From Metopolophium dirhodum (Eukaryota > Arthropoda > Insecta > Hemiptera > Aphididae), in the NCBI RefSeq assembly GCF_019925205.1, contig NC_083562.1:19034001-19098000 (forward strand): 64,000 nt of DNA. Reading direction: 5' to 3'. This document shows, one piece after another, positions 11,867-25,749 of the stretch (position 1 is its first letter; every line of letters begins with the position of its first letter). The position numbers were made by a program, and so were the translations under genes. A model generated the notes under the pieces. The model saw only the letters and a program-made list of their open reading frames with translations. It searched no databases and was not told where the DNA came from.

Positions 11867-14477
11867 TAGGTTCAATCTATGTGCTTCTACCTAACTTGCA
11901 TCATAATGAATTATATTTTAAATTACGTTTGAAAATCAAATGCATATGTAAGCAGTTCGTTTATATATTGAATACTGCAGCACTACTGGCTATTGCAGAA
12001 GGTCTAGCGTAGTCATTAAATATAGCTACCAAGCCAAGCTATAGCCAATTTAATGTTTTGCTTTAAAGTTTAAAATACAATATCATGACACAATACTACC
12101 CTGCACTAGGCTGAACGAATCGAGGCATAGCTCTGTAATACTATGCATAGTCGGAACTTTTTTTTTTCAGAAATTTAATTTGAAAAATATCCTTGGCACT
12201 GAAATTTAGTTTCAGCAATAAATGTTTAAATTTTTATTAAAAATATTATTGTGGAATTGAAATTCAAACCGTGGTGTTTCGAAATTTGTTTAGTAGGTAT
12301 ACCTCTGTCAACAAACAAAATTAATATCACCTATGTAGGTATGTTTTTTTTTTTTTATCAACTTTAAGTCCATATTCCATGAGATCGTTTGTTTTGTTAC
12401 GGGTAGACTGGCTATAACACTTTAATGCAGATAATAGCGATTTACAATATTTATATTATTTGACGAACATAACGAGGGAATTCACAAAGTTAGGTACCTA
12501 TGTACAACGTATTAAACGTTTATTAAAACTACAAGACAAATGGAATCCTCTTCATAATAATGATCACTGCGTTCTATAAAATCATCGTGTGAACTAAGAA
12601 CTAAAGTTTCTTATTATAAGTATATATAGGGGTATGAAAAGTCCATTAACGAATCACCGAACCACACGTCGTAAATCTCCCGTAGAGGGTACGTACGTTC
12701 AACGTATAATGAACTAGCATATACATTATGTTTCCCGTATTGTTGTAATAGTGCCGTTATTACTTTGACAAAAAATTTTATTGTATTGGGTCTGTCGCGT
12801 TGCAATTGTACGTAAAAAGAACACATTTGTCTGAGATGTGTTTTGTACAAAAACCAATGAAATATGAAGAAAAAATAACAAATATTAAATTTACTACAAT
12901 AACATTTATCTTAGTAATTCTTAAGTGCTGGAAATTGAAGATCAGAAAACATTTTAAATTGACAACATTGTCATGGCGTTTAACTTTTGACATTTTTCAG
13001 GAAGAAATTTAACCGATTAATACATTATATTTGTACCGACATAGAAAATTTGAATATCTATGTTAAACTGTTGTATATTATGTATCATATAGGTATCTGT
13101 AACCATATTATAATATTCTATTTTACTTAAATAGTTACATACTGAACAACATTTTTTTTTTTAATTTATCAGTGTAGAGTAGGTAGGTTGATACTGTTAA
13201 ACGATTTACAATCGGATTTGTTGAACAATTGTTTAACTCGAATTTAACAATCACAATAAGTTTAGGAATTAATTATTGTGCAAGATTATATAAGTATAGA
13301 CAGTCAAAACGTTCGAATATTAATGTGCACCAGAGGGTAAAAAGCTTCAAAGTCGTTTAACGTTTTAGATCTGATAACTTATTCCAGCTTTGGGCGAATT
13401 TGGCCAAAAAGACAAATGCTGCTTCTTGAATTTATATTAGCATTAAGTATTGATAAAACGATCCGTACACAATGGTATTAAAAATAAGTTAAATAATATA
13501 GTTAAGTATACACAAGCACACAGCACGCGTTTTGGATTATGAGAAAAGAGGAGTTCTGTATTGGTTTTATAACGACGCGTGCCTGTTTTCTGGAGCGGTA
13601 AAAAAATAACACGATTTTTTTCGTGTAGTATCCAAATGGTATTTTAACACATACTACAAATACGTACTTCAGAAAGATATCTTTTTAAATTTAAAAAGAA
13701 TGTTTGTTATCTTATTAATGTTTTCAAAACGTAAAGAATTCGTATTTTTACGATACATGGTTTTCCTGTTGGCAGGCGCAATGAAAAACTTTTGCACAAT
13801 TATGAATAACAGTATGCGTCATGACGAATTATAGTAAGCCGGTATAATCTGTTTTCAAGAAAATTAAATTCCATTATTTTATGACAGTTAAACAGTAGGG
13901 ATTTGCAATTTCCACAGATTATGTATTCGATTGAGTATTAGGTATACTGCTACAGTCCTACCTAATATTTTTTTTAAAAATAATTCACAAAGAACTTATT
14001 TTTTGAACAAAGAATTTTGAAAACTTATTGTTTTTGTTAAGTATGCCATTTTAAAATTGAATATCAAGACCAACAATGTAACCATAATTTATTCTTATAT
14101 TGATTTGAAAATGTCAACAATATTTTAATTCAATCGATTGTTTTAAAAAATCTTTAATTGTTTTAATACTATAGAAAAGTATCAAAGTATACCCTTTTTT
14201 TAGAATGACATAAATGGAATCAATAGAGTCGTAAAAGTTGATTTTGTGTGGTTGCTTCCAGCGCACCGGTTCATTTTTAAAATTTTCAAATAATAAATAT
14301 TTTCTATACAAACTACAAAAATAAATTATATAATACTATTCAAATACATTGAATGATAATTATAATATACTGAAGAATTATTTGTAATTTTGTTCACACA
14401 CATTCAGACACAATTAAGAATATATTATAAGTTCTCGTTTCGTGACATTTTACATACAACAATAATATGATTAAACT
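11867..14477. other. Non-coding stretch with one weak ORF
   Basis: Apart from the candidate frame at 12614-12850, no gene was recognised. Two other open frames overlapping it (12778-12993 minus, 12800-13012 plus) are less protein-like. Confidence 0.45.
12614..12850 (-). CDS. Unrecognised 78-codon open frame
   Basis: The minus-strand frame runs 78 codons to a TAA at 12614-12616. From about residue 7 it reads like ordinary protein: a stretch LQRDRPNTIKFFVKVITALL, then a segment with ERTYPLREIYDVWFGDS. It is richer in charged and GC-coded residues than most chance frames nearby. AG dinucleotides inside CATCTCAG or GCGACAG could act as acceptors, and no convincing donor was seen. I do not recognise a family. 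It may be a terminal exon, a decayed transposon ORF, or chance. Confidence 0.22.
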   Translation of the reverse strand: MYKTHLRQMCSFYVQLQRDRPNTIKFFVKVITALLQQYGKHNVYASSLYVERTYPLREIYDVWFGDSLMDFSYPYIYL

Positions 14478-15376
14478 TTAAAAAGGTGGGTAGGTGGATG
14501 TCGCTCTGCTGTACAGTAGATTACAAGTGGGTCACTGTAATGGACGGTGTTAAATTTTAATTCAATGATATAATATCATTGTATAAGAAAAATGATTCTG
14601 AGCGAAAACGGTCAGCCAGCCTATGATTCTACCAAGTATATTTGATGATATTACTGTGAATAAAGTAATTTATATATAACCTATTTACGTGGAGCCTAAG
14701 AGCCTTGTTTTCAATTTTCAATCCTTAGCTATAAAAGTTGAACATTTTATAAATTTTTAACTACAAAATAATTATTACATTTTAAATTTGATAAATTTTG
14801 TCAATATTTGAACTTTAAATGCTTATAAATAAAAACTGTGACTAAGGATTTTTAATAGTTTTCAAATGTCATTGTAACAATATAGTAGGAGCCTTGTATT
14901 AATTATTCAAGCTTTTTTACCCGACAGAAAAAATTTTATTGATATTTGTAGAAAAAAAATTTAAAAAAATGGAAGCTGAAAATGTCCGTAAACAGCTCAA
15001 ACAAGTCAAAATATTTGGAAAATGTTATGGTGTATAGAAAATGCTAGTATAAAAATGTCATGTACCTACGGTAATTTGTTTTAGAGTTACACCAAAAACC
15101 AAAATCGATTTTCTCAAAAACAGATTTTGCGGAAAAATTCCCGTTTTTCCTTAATTTTTCTTTTGTTTTTCACGTCGCTTTTGAAAACTACTAGGAAATT
15201 TTTACTTTTGACCTCCCAAAGTACCAACTAGATTCACTTTCCTATCAGAAAAGTTACTGTTGAAGAAAATCCAAGCTTTTTTACTGTCCTAAAAGGTGAT
15301 GACAGACACAAAAAAAAAATAAAAAAAAACATCATTGTAAAATCAATACATTCCTTCGCTCAGAATCTAAAATGTG
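14478..15376 (+). repeat. Dispersed repeat R1, copy 3
   Basis: One of the two most complete copies. The outer end AAAAAGGTGGGTAGGTGG and GTCGCTCTGCTGTACAGTAG (about 14480-14521) is followed by GATTCTGAGCGAA at 14594-14606, the AT-rich body, and the inverted counterpart TTCGCTCAGAATC at 15355-15367. The body contains the shared blocks seen at 10868 and 44762, including TTTTGAAAACTACTAGG and TCCTATCAGAAAAGTTACTG. It has no ORF and appears to be a non-autonomous element. The outer 115 bp outside the inverted motifs are also conserved in copies 1 and 4, so the motifs are not simply the element ends on that side. Confidence 0.8.
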
Positions 15377-17596
15377 TTGTTGGAAAATATATATTTAACA
15401 GATAGTAATATTAATAAAATGAGCATATTATCGAAATATATTAGGTGTAATAACGTGATAAAAACTACATTCTAAGTGTGCGATTTTTTGGCACATTGCG
15501 TAGAGTTATAAAAAATAAATAATTCATTTTTGATGGGTAACATTTTTTGTTTGGCACCAAGTTTTTTCTTTTTAAACCCGGTGCCTATGTACTATAATAT
15601 GAATGTGTGAATAAAAAAAAGTCTTTGTCATTTGGTTCTTATTTCATTGATCATGCTTCGTACGAGTAGTCTGTCAATATATATAATATATATCAACGAC
15701 GTTTCACTTCGTACACAGAAAAATGATAAATGTACTATGTGACGTTTGGGAATTAGCGTGGTACAACAATACACAATATTATAAAATAATAATAACGTCT
15801 CGGTCACTCGAAAACCTGGACCGCCAGGTTACTTTATTTACTCTTGGGGCGTGTACTATTATTTATTAGTTATTACTTATAGCACAGCATAAATGTACAC
15901 GAATCAAATGCATTGCTTATAAATTATGTGTCGTTTCCGTCAAAATATATTTATGCAGTGTAGGTATAGCATGTAGGTTCAGTTAACATCGTATTGTTTA
16001 CCGGTTTGCGTATTTCAGGAAATCAGGACTCGGTGCGTTTATTATTTAGACGATATTTTCGCCACGCTGGACAGTTTTATTATTCGACACCCCGTACAAA
16101 AACATATAACCACTGTACAAGTTTTAAATTAATTTTCATCAAAGTAGTTGAAACTGTGTTGTTTTTAATTGAATCTATTATAATAAAAGTAATACGTTAC
16201 ATGGTGTAAGGTGATCGTCAAAATATTCTCCCATAAAAATGTTGCTATCACTGCTGTAATTTAACAATTATAGTTATACATTTTAGTACTTCGTGTTATT
16301 ACTATCATTCATTTTTTATTTTTATTAAATAATTTTGAATTCACTCAACTATTATTAACATTAAATATTTTTTTCAATACTATTGGTTTCCTCGCTAACG
16401 CCAAGTATTAAAAAGGCAATAAAATAAAAGTTTGAATAGCGATAGAGTAAACTTTTAAATTAATTAAAAAAAAAAAATGTTAAATGGGTTATGACTAACT
16501 GTTACACTGACTACTTAAACCAAACTTATTAATTATCGTACTTTAGATTTTAAATGAAAGTAAAATATTTGTTTTAAAAATACGACAGATGAACAATGAT
16601 ATTTTTTATTGGTCCTCGAAAACTTAGAGATCTTACTTCAAAGGCTTGTATCCCAATATTGTATCAAACTGTGGAAAATATATTTAAAACCACTGTTCTT
16701 GAAAATATGGTTAACCATCTTATTTAAAATTTTACTTATTTAATCTTCATGCCTGCATTATAATTAAAATAATTTGCTGATTTTACGAACGTATTTTTTA
16801 TTTGAGAGTAAACATTTTCCCTCTGTTTTACACGCGTGAAATATAGTAAAAACCTTCTTCAGTATTTCACTCATTGTGATTAAATTATTGAAATTAAGGT
16901 TAACTATTATAACATTAACAAAGTAAAATGTCATTTGTGTTTTGCACTTTTGCTAGAAGCTTTTTTTAATATTTTGATTTTTAGTTATTTATAATAAAAT
17001 CATCGTTAATCACTTTCTTGAAAGAAAAAAATATTTAAAATAGCTGCTGACCAAACCCAGACAATGTTATTCTTGATAATTGTTGTTATGATAGGTTATA
17101 TAATTTTAATTTCAACAATGTAATTACAATGAGTGAAAATGCAGAAAAATTTTCATTATAAAACACGTGTATAAGATGAAAAAGAAAATTATAATGGTGT
17201 GAGCTCTTGATTACTGTTTTTAAAATGTAAAGTCACAAGAAGTACGTATCATAAGTATCGGATAGTAAAATGTATTTAATCTAAAATAATTCCTATATTT
17301 ATGCATTATACGTTATGGTATTTAGTTATAAATTATAATAATTATAAATTGTATATTACAATAACCATTAACATTTAATGATATTTATCAAACTTAAATT
17401 AAGAATGAAATGTTATCATTATCACGTTTTGTATTGCATAAATTCTAAAAATTATTTCATATTCCAAACAGAGACACTTAAAGTGCAATATTATCTCACC
17501 AACTTAGTAAATACGAAGGGCACGTCATGCAATGGAAATCCTGCGTATAGCATTGCTTAGTGTTTATGGCATATTTTATTTCAAATGTTATGTTGC
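15377..17596. other. AT-rich stretch with a possible exon at 16.0 kb
   Basis: Apart from the candidate exon at 16019-16132, nothing was recognised. Base composition is slightly less AT-rich between 15650 and 16090. The open frame at 17378-17560 is composed mainly of A/T codons. Confidence 0.45.
16019..16132 (+). CDS. Possible terminal exon, unknown product
   Basis: An acceptor-like GCGTATTTCAG ends at 16018. In the frame that starts at 16019 there are 37 codons (EIRTRCVYYLDDIFATLD then a short tail ending TTVQVLN) before TAA at 16130-16132. An AATAAA lies about 50 nt downstream, near 16183. A second frame through the same bases is also open, which lowers the weight of the call. The YLDD string recalls the Y-x-D-D of reverse transcriptases, but no other reverse-transcriptase motif is nearby, so I do not assign that function. 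Confidence 0.2.
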   Translation, partial: EIRTRCVYYLDDIFATLDSFIIRHPVQKHITTVQVLN

Positions 17597-18901
17597 ATGT
17601 TCAAAATAATATTATAACTTTTTTTCATATTTATTATTTTTAACTGTCTTAATATTATACATATGTGCAGTTCACAATTTAATATTGTAAACTAGTTATG
17701 GTGACTTAAATATTTTACAATGTACATTTTTACAGAAATATTTTATAGGTTAAAATTATTTAATTTTTAGTGTCTTACTATTTGATATAAAATAATTTTA
17801 GTATGGCCTAACTTATGCATGCATAATGAAATATATAATATGTTACAGTATAATACTATCATTTAAAATCAAAATTCTGTAGAATCTTTATTTTTATATT
17901 TTCTCAATTATTTGTTTAAATGTGAACTTATTTGCCTTTTTTTTTACTATTTTTCATAATTTATTTTGATTCAGTGGTACCTACCTACTTATTAGCCGTG
18001 TGATTAATACAGAGTTCTTACTTACAATAAATCCTATTAATACTGGATAGAGAGGTTTATGATTAAAACTTTCACAAATAGGCTTCTACTAAGAATAAAA
18101 CGCGTAAAGTAAACAAACAGTTGAGAAACAAGTGGTTCAAATAAGTTTTTGTTACTAATAAAAACTTTTTCATTGAAAACGAAACAAAAGTGAAATAATT
18201 GAATAAATCGTTGTAGGTATCATACAAGTTATGTGAAATTAAATATTAGGTTAATCATAATATCATACATATTTTAGTATAATTTTTCAAATTCTTTAAA
18301 TCATTATAAAATATACTCGCTTAATACTAGGTAGTAATAAGTGATAATGTTATAACTTAAAACTTTATAAGTGATACGTAATATGTTAAATTACACAATT
18401 TTCTGTTTATTAAGATAACAGTGCACTAAGTTAATTTTTTAATGGTCATGCAATATTTTATTTAATATTATTGCATTAATTTAGTCATACGTTAATGTAT
18501 GATAAAAATAAACAAAGTTAATTTATTAACAAAACGATGAAGTGAATAATTCTAATGAATGTCTCCGGGCGTTCTCGACTATTTATCGTGGCTATGTCAT
18601 AAAAATTGGTATTCTCATATTATTAGATAGGTATTATATTTGATTTTGACATAAAATACAACCATACAAATTTTTGAATCTCAATTCACCCGCCACTATC
18701 GGTGAGTGATAAAACCCACCCGTCCCTGTGTCGTACACACGTCTGTATTTGGCGTAGATAATAAATTATGTAGATTGTATACAATATGGCACAATCATGT
18801 TAAAATCTTTGTTTTATAATTCTTGTTTTCCGTTTCGAACTAACGAGTCTGGATGCTGCCACGGTCGGTCATCAAATTGTTAGAATCTCAATAAATTAAT
18901 T
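17597..18901 (+). repeat. 1.3-kb direct duplication, copy A
   Basis: Nearly identical to 25750-27055. I counted eight substitutions and one T-run length difference (9 versus 10 T) over about 1305 bases, so about 99.3% identity. Homology begins at ATGTTCAAAATAATATTATA and ends at ATAAATTAATT; the flanks differ. There is no ORF, no terminal inverted repeat, no matching target-site duplication and no primer-binding site. The segment includes a GC-richer part near 18560-18850 (TCTCCGGGCGTTCTCG; CACCCGCCACTATCGGTG). Confidence 0.9.
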
Positions 18902-21900
18902 GGAAAATTTGTGGCCGAAATGCGAGGAAAATAAACACAAGTTTTTATTTAATATTACTACAGGAGCTCTCATAATTTTAACAAGTACGAACATAATATA
19001 AATAAGTGCCTTTCCGCAACATTTGACTGTAGAGTCTAGAAAAACATCAAAATTCCACAAACGAACGATAATAATACAAAAACCACCCGGCGAAACGCAC
19101 CTTCATATAAATACTAGAATACCATAGAATTCTGAATTCATTGCAGTCATGTAGTTTAATTGTTGTCATACTCATACATATTGTTTATCTCCATTGCCCT
19201 TTCATGGAAACAGTATAATATAATATCATTATAATATAATATGATGCGTTTTTTTCGAGGCACCTAATTATTATTACCTACTGGTTACAGTATTTTATTT
19301 AGTAAGGAAGTCAGCAGAATAGATCAAATATTTATGTAGGACGAAGGAACATGTATACGTAAATTTAAAAGTGGAAGTAGTGTATAAAATACTTTTTCAA
19401 TTTTGAATATTTCAACTGATGGAAAAATATAAATTTCCTTCTTATTGGTTATTTTTTTGTGAAGACATACTCGTTATACAGTTTGAAAAATAGCTCTACC
19501 TAATCATTCTTTACAACAAAAATAATAACCTAGTTACATTTCATTAAACTCGTTCAAATAATTGAATAAAACGGTATTATCTGTAAGACAATATTTGTTC
19601 AGCTTTTTCAGGAACTTCATGTATTTTATTCGAGTTTTCCCATACCTTTCGTCGATAGTGTATTATTGTTCTCATTTATCTTCACCGGTCAATTGGTACG
19701 CCTAAAACGTTTACTCATCGCTATCAGCTCTCACACTAACGTTTTACCTCTCGATTGATTCTAGTTTTATCACGTTTAATTTATTTCCATTAAGTTGTGT
19801 AATTATTTTGAATCATGGGCAAACCAAAGATTATATTGAGTTCTCAATTAATTTATTCTTCAAAATAGATATGAAATTCTATTTTTTCTGATCATTTATT
19901 TAGACACAAGTGTTCAAACAGTGTCATAGGTATTATAATAAAGGTAGCATATATACCTATTATAATGATCGGAAATAGATCTGCTTATGATGATTTTGCA
20001 TAAATCTTGGAAATACTCTTTAATCAGTCAATTGACAAATTTATAGATTTTAAATATATTTCATAATATAGAACTATCAATTTTGCCCAGATCATGATGC
20101 AACAATTATACCAAGGAAAATAATCTTTGGTGAAATGTATTATGTACCTATTTACATATTTTTTTAAAAAAATATAAGTTTTTTTTACTGTACTAAAAAA
20201 TTAAAATACTTACAAATGCGTGTTCACTGCCAATCTATTATCCACTGAAAATAAATGACTGAATAAGTGTTTACTGCTGCAACATAACATATTGATAACA
20301 CAATCATTAATTTGCATATAATTTGAAGACATTTATAGTTTATATTACATAAAGAATGATTCACCGAGCATGGTCAACTGCTAATTTTTGGAATTTTTAA
20401 ATATTATACCTGGGATTTTCGTACTACTAATCATTCGAATTTTGAACCAAGTTCATCTTTCATCAATCATTTTCGAAAAAAGTATCCACTTAAATTATTT
20501 ACAGTAAATGGTGGGGGGGGAGGGATTGGAAATATCAAGAATTTGAAGGACACAATATCTGGGGACTAACTGAGATTAATAAAGATTTGAAATTGTATTA
20601 ACAGATTTATATGTTTGGTTACAGATGTAATTCCAATTACATAATAAAAATTTACAATGTAGGTATATGAATAAGAAATTACATAATAATTTAAAAAACT
20701 AAAAATTAATAAAAAAATTAACAGAAAAAAAGCAGAATAATAGTAATAAATAATACAAAGTATTGAATAAAGAAACCAAAATAATTATTAATTGAAACGT
20801 CTCTAAATAATATAGTTTTTTAATTGATGAGAAGTATAAAATAAACAAGAATTCCTAAAAAACCTGAAAATTATCAACTATAAAGCTAATAACTCCTTAA
20901 TGGGCGAGGACCATCTATTTTATTAATTATTAATTAGTTTTATCAAAAAAGGTTACTTATTAATTATTTCTTTGATCTACTTGATATAATTGATAGTTTA
21001 AAATGCTGTTATATTGTTATTACATAGAATGAGGAGGTCTTTGAATGTTAAACTTAAAACTAATAAAACGAAGAAATTTGTTTTGAACAGATACAATTAA
21101 TAGGTATTAGAGTTCCAGATAACCGTAGCATATTCCAAACTATACCTAAAATAGGAAGTAAATAGGAATTTAAAGGTGAGTTGGACATTAAAGAAATACT
21201 TATTATTCATAGAGGGTGGTTATTTTTAATTTAAATAATTCGAAGGATGAATAAATGTTTAGCGTCAAAACGAATAGGTACCGAGATATTTAACTGAGTT
21301 GGTGTGAAGAAGTCTAGTATTATTTAAATTATAACCTATAAACAAGTTGCCACAGTTTTTTTATAATGTAATAGTTTGCTAACGGAAATTTAATATTTCA
21401 AAATAATATTAATGTTTAGAAAAATACGTTTTTTTTATAATTGATCTCGAAAACAGTATTAAGTTACAAAAAGTACCTCTATTCAAACAAAAACAATTAA
21501 GGTACCTATTATATTTCATTTCACCTTTAATACATCTGTATTATTGTATCTATTTCTTAAACACATGATTGGACGAAAAACATTTGTCATCTTTAACCAA
21601 TGGTTATTTTAGTATCACCATATTTTTAAACTCAGTTTAAACTAGTCATTTTAAACTAAACGAGTTAGTTATACTGTTATGCTTATTTTTCATTATAATA
21701 TTATTTTTTGCTTATCTCAGAATATGTTAGTTTTACAATAATGCACTTTTTACCCGAACAATTTTTTTTGGGTCAGCTAAAGTGGTTAAGTGTTTTAAAA
21801 GTTTTATATGGCTCCACTGTTGAGTTCCAAAGTGATCACCGGTGGCACTTTAGATAAGTTATTTTTGTAAATCTTAAGTAGTCTTACGAATAATGAAAAA

Positions 21901-24900
21901 AACATTAACAACGTTGCTTAATTTACCATGAAATTTTGATTTTATAAGCTCTTAAAAAAAACTATCTATTAAAACGATTCACGAACACTACACACATCAT
22001 TTAAATTTTACACATATAATTTGTTTCAAAATTTGCAATAAGTTATATTTCAACTAAAAACTTTAACACCTTTTTACTGATGCGTTGTTTCAGTTTTTAA
22101 TTGCTAGTGTCAATATGTTTGCAAGCCATTTTAAAATAATTACCAGGCCACAATGTACTCGATATAGTTTAAGTATATACCTATCTGTAATATGTAAGTG
22201 ATATGATTTAAAATGTTAACAACTAAAGAATACAGTTTTTTAACTTTAATCTTATATTTTGATGGGAAATATAAATTGTTGTGATTTCTTATTCTCATGA
22301 TTTAATGATAAGGACTTTAAGTTCGTGATCGGTGGTTGTAATTATAATGACACACCACACCATTGTGAATTCAGAATTATATTTTTATTATTATTAGTTC
22401 TTATCATGAATAATATATTATAATTTATGAATTATGACTACTCTTATTAACTTTATAGTTAGTTGGACAATAGAAGAAAACAATTTAAAAGTAAAAAAAA
22501 TAATATAACTAGGTGCACATTATGCATAAATACTCATGGAAAAAAAATGAATATGAATCTATAAAAGTTTGAATAATGATGGTATTAATTATTATTTATT
22601 TTGCATTATTAGAGTTTCAATTTTATAAGCTACAACATTTTTAGAAATTTCAAGATTATATAAAAATATTAGATTAAAACCTTTGGAATCTGACTATTAA
22701 CAGCTCGACAATAACTAATTATTTTCAAAGCTTTATAATTTATAAACAATACATTTTACTTAACTATTTCAATACTAACTGTATGTATACAAAAAAATAA
22801 TGGATATTTATTCAATATGTCAAACATGATGATCTTATCTCGTTAGAATGAACACAAGAAAAAAATCAATTAATTATAGGTAGGCATCTTAAGTTAGGTA
22901 CCTATATCAAAAACGAATGGAAATGGTATTAAAATTATTCTGAACACATTTTAATAATGTAAAATTAATTATAGTATTTTATTATTTATGTACCTACCTA
23001 CATATTATATCAAATAAATTAAGAGTTGTATAATAAATGCAATTTGATTATATTATGAATACCTATGAACTATGTACAATATTTATAATAGTCATGTCTC
23101 ATCCATAATAATAATAACTTTTAAAGTGTGAAAAAAAATCCATTTATATTTTCAATATATTGTATTAAACAAACATACAATATAATAACATTATGAAGAT
23201 TTTTAATTCATATTAAATTTTTGATTTTTAGACATTATTTTAATTTATCAATATTACCAGTTAACACAGTTAAAAAATTAGTATAGCTGTATATTAGTAT
23301 GGGTAGTATTAAACTTGTCACCATTCTACAGTTTATAGGATAAGACAATATATTATGTTTTCTAACAAAATATTCATGTCACGTATTGAATATTAGGCTC
23401 TTGAAATTATAAAAACTCAAAAAAAAAATTGGACAATGAGATAAAATGTAAAGTCAATTTTGGCTAAAATTAAGCATATCAATTTTTAAAAAACCCCAAA
23501 ACTCTATCTTAAGTCATAACCAATTTGTGAATTTCTTTCAACTTCACAATTTATTAAGGGATATATATTAAAACTTAAAAGATATATTGGATTGACTTTA
23601 CATAGTACCTACCCACTAAGCAATAGTTTTTACAGTTGAAAAATAATTGTTGATATCCATCAACTGATATTTTTTTTTCCTCTTTATTATATACATGTGC
23701 TTTATTATAATAGATATGAATTATTTATAGACACGAGTATTAAAGTTAGTACCATTTATTTGTCATTTAGTTAATTTGATTGAATAATTCATAATACATT
23801 GGAAATCGGTTAAATATAATATATTTATTCTTCATAAAAAGTATATTTTTTATACATTATAGTATATTATGTAAGTAAAAAATACATTCATTTTTTTATA
23901 TTATGGTTTTCATCAAAATGTTCTTGTAATGTATTTGTTTTTAATTATTATAATATATTGTTTTGTTTTTGTTCAAAACAAATACACTTTTAGTTTGTTT
24001 ATACTTTATAAACAAACAGGATAAAAAGTAAAAATTAGATCCGGATTCTTTTTTAGTCTTATTTCCGAAACTAGCAGTAACTCCGAGAAAACATTTATAA
24101 ACTGAATGTTTAAAATGCATGATTGTTCGACCTTTTGTCAGAAAACTTTATGTTGACCGGCCAAAAGGTTAACAATTATTTGAGTTTTACCAAATCTGTC
24201 ACATAAAATAATTAAATATTATAAAACTATGATATTTATTTTTAGGTTCTTTCATTTTATGTTTTTATCAATACAAGTAATAATTCTAAGTTTTAAATAC
24301 TTGAAATTCTATCAAATATTCAATTCTTTCTAAATGTTTCTAGTGTTCTCAAGTATTGTCAATAAATTAAACGTTTCGTTTTTCGTATAATTAAGATGAA
24401 ATATTATTAATATATACTACTGAATGCTATTCACATTTTGTATTAGTAAGAATAATTAATTCAACAATATTCAATACATATATAATATATTATATTATCT
24501 ATCATTAAAAATGTATAATAATAAAAATAAATTATCATACTTTGAAAAAGTCTATTAATATTCACGGAAATAAAATAGGTACACAATAGGTAAATTGTAT
24601 GTAAAACATAATTTTTAATATAATCACTTAGAATACGTCTTTTTATATTCATATTTTAAATTAATTAATATAATAATAACTAATAAGCTTATAAACCACG
24701 TTTTATGTAGAAAACATCAACAGTTTTGATTTATCCAACTTTGAACTGTTTCGTCATACTTAATTTTCATATTAAAACCTCTTTAACATAAATATCTATA
24801 TAAGTATCTATATTTATTTTGTAATTTAATATTTATTTAGAGCATGCTAGGAGGTACCTATAGAATTAAATATTAATATTTGTTTCATTGAATCTACAAA

Positions 24901-25749
24901 AGTAAACTATACAAACATTTTATATCAATTTTAAATTTCAGAAAATAAATGAAATTTTTTTTGTTAGTGACGTAATGATACTCAAACAAATATTCACATT
25001 CGATAGGACACATTCAAATGTTAATGATTTATGTTATACAATTATTATAAACATTTATTATAAAATGTATAATATTTATTTATTTATACAATTATTATAA
25101 ACCATTTAAATATAATATAATAGTGAAATTCTAACTGTAAATCTGTAACATTCATAATAACTTATCATAATACTAATAATAAGTAAGGTATTACCTATTT
25201 TATTTTAGATGAAAAAGTGTTACATAATATTCGGGTTGGTACCTTTTGTTATTATTTTTATTTAAATTTACTTTTAGCAAAAGTGGCCATTGGGGGTAAT
25301 TAATAAATATTTATTTACAAAATTAATTACATAACATAACGTTACAAATACACATCAATTATAGTAGATATTATTGCATACGATATCGTGCAATTTGTAT
25401 TATTGATAACCGAAAAATTAATAAGTTTCTTTTATTAAATGTTATACTCTTATACCTAACCTAACCTCTAGCGTTTTGACACAAAACGAGTTAGCATCAT
25501 ATTTTGCTTTCTAGTATTATGATTTTTTTTCCCATAATTTGTGACACGGCGTAAAATATATGCAAAACAGGTACATCACTTTGTTTATGTAGATTACACT
25601 TTATAAAATGTTCATCAGTTAATTATATTATCTTATTGAACGCTATTCGTATAAATAGTTTTATAATTTACCAACTAAACACATACTAATTGATTGACTG
25701 TAATTTTATATTTGTTAATAAATATTATTTCGGTAAAGATTAAAAATAA
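18902..25749. other. 6.8-kb AT-rich spacer between duplicate copies
   Basis: No gene was recognised over the whole interval. It contains a fragment (about 20355-20512) related to the TA-flanked element at 51493, a G-run near 20512-20520, and a small tandem repeat of TATACAATTATTATAAAC near 25033-25110. The absence of coding sequence argues against this being the interior of an intact LTR retrotransposon. Confidence 0.6.
20355..20512 (+). repeat. Fragment related to the 51.5-kb inverted-repeat element
   Basis: GATTCACCGAGCAT near 20358 is identical to the left terminus of the element at 51493. A block AAATTATTTACAGTAAATGGT near 20491-20511 resembles TAATAATTTACAGTGAAAATGGT, the corresponding part at about 52073-52095. 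The middle is shorter and the right terminus is not visible, so this is a deleted or truncated relative. Confidence 0.4.

Noticed and set aside
16019..16132. Reverse transcriptase assigned from the YLDD string
   Set aside because: Only one four-residue resemblance; the other conserved reverse-transcriptase blocks are absent upstream and downstream.
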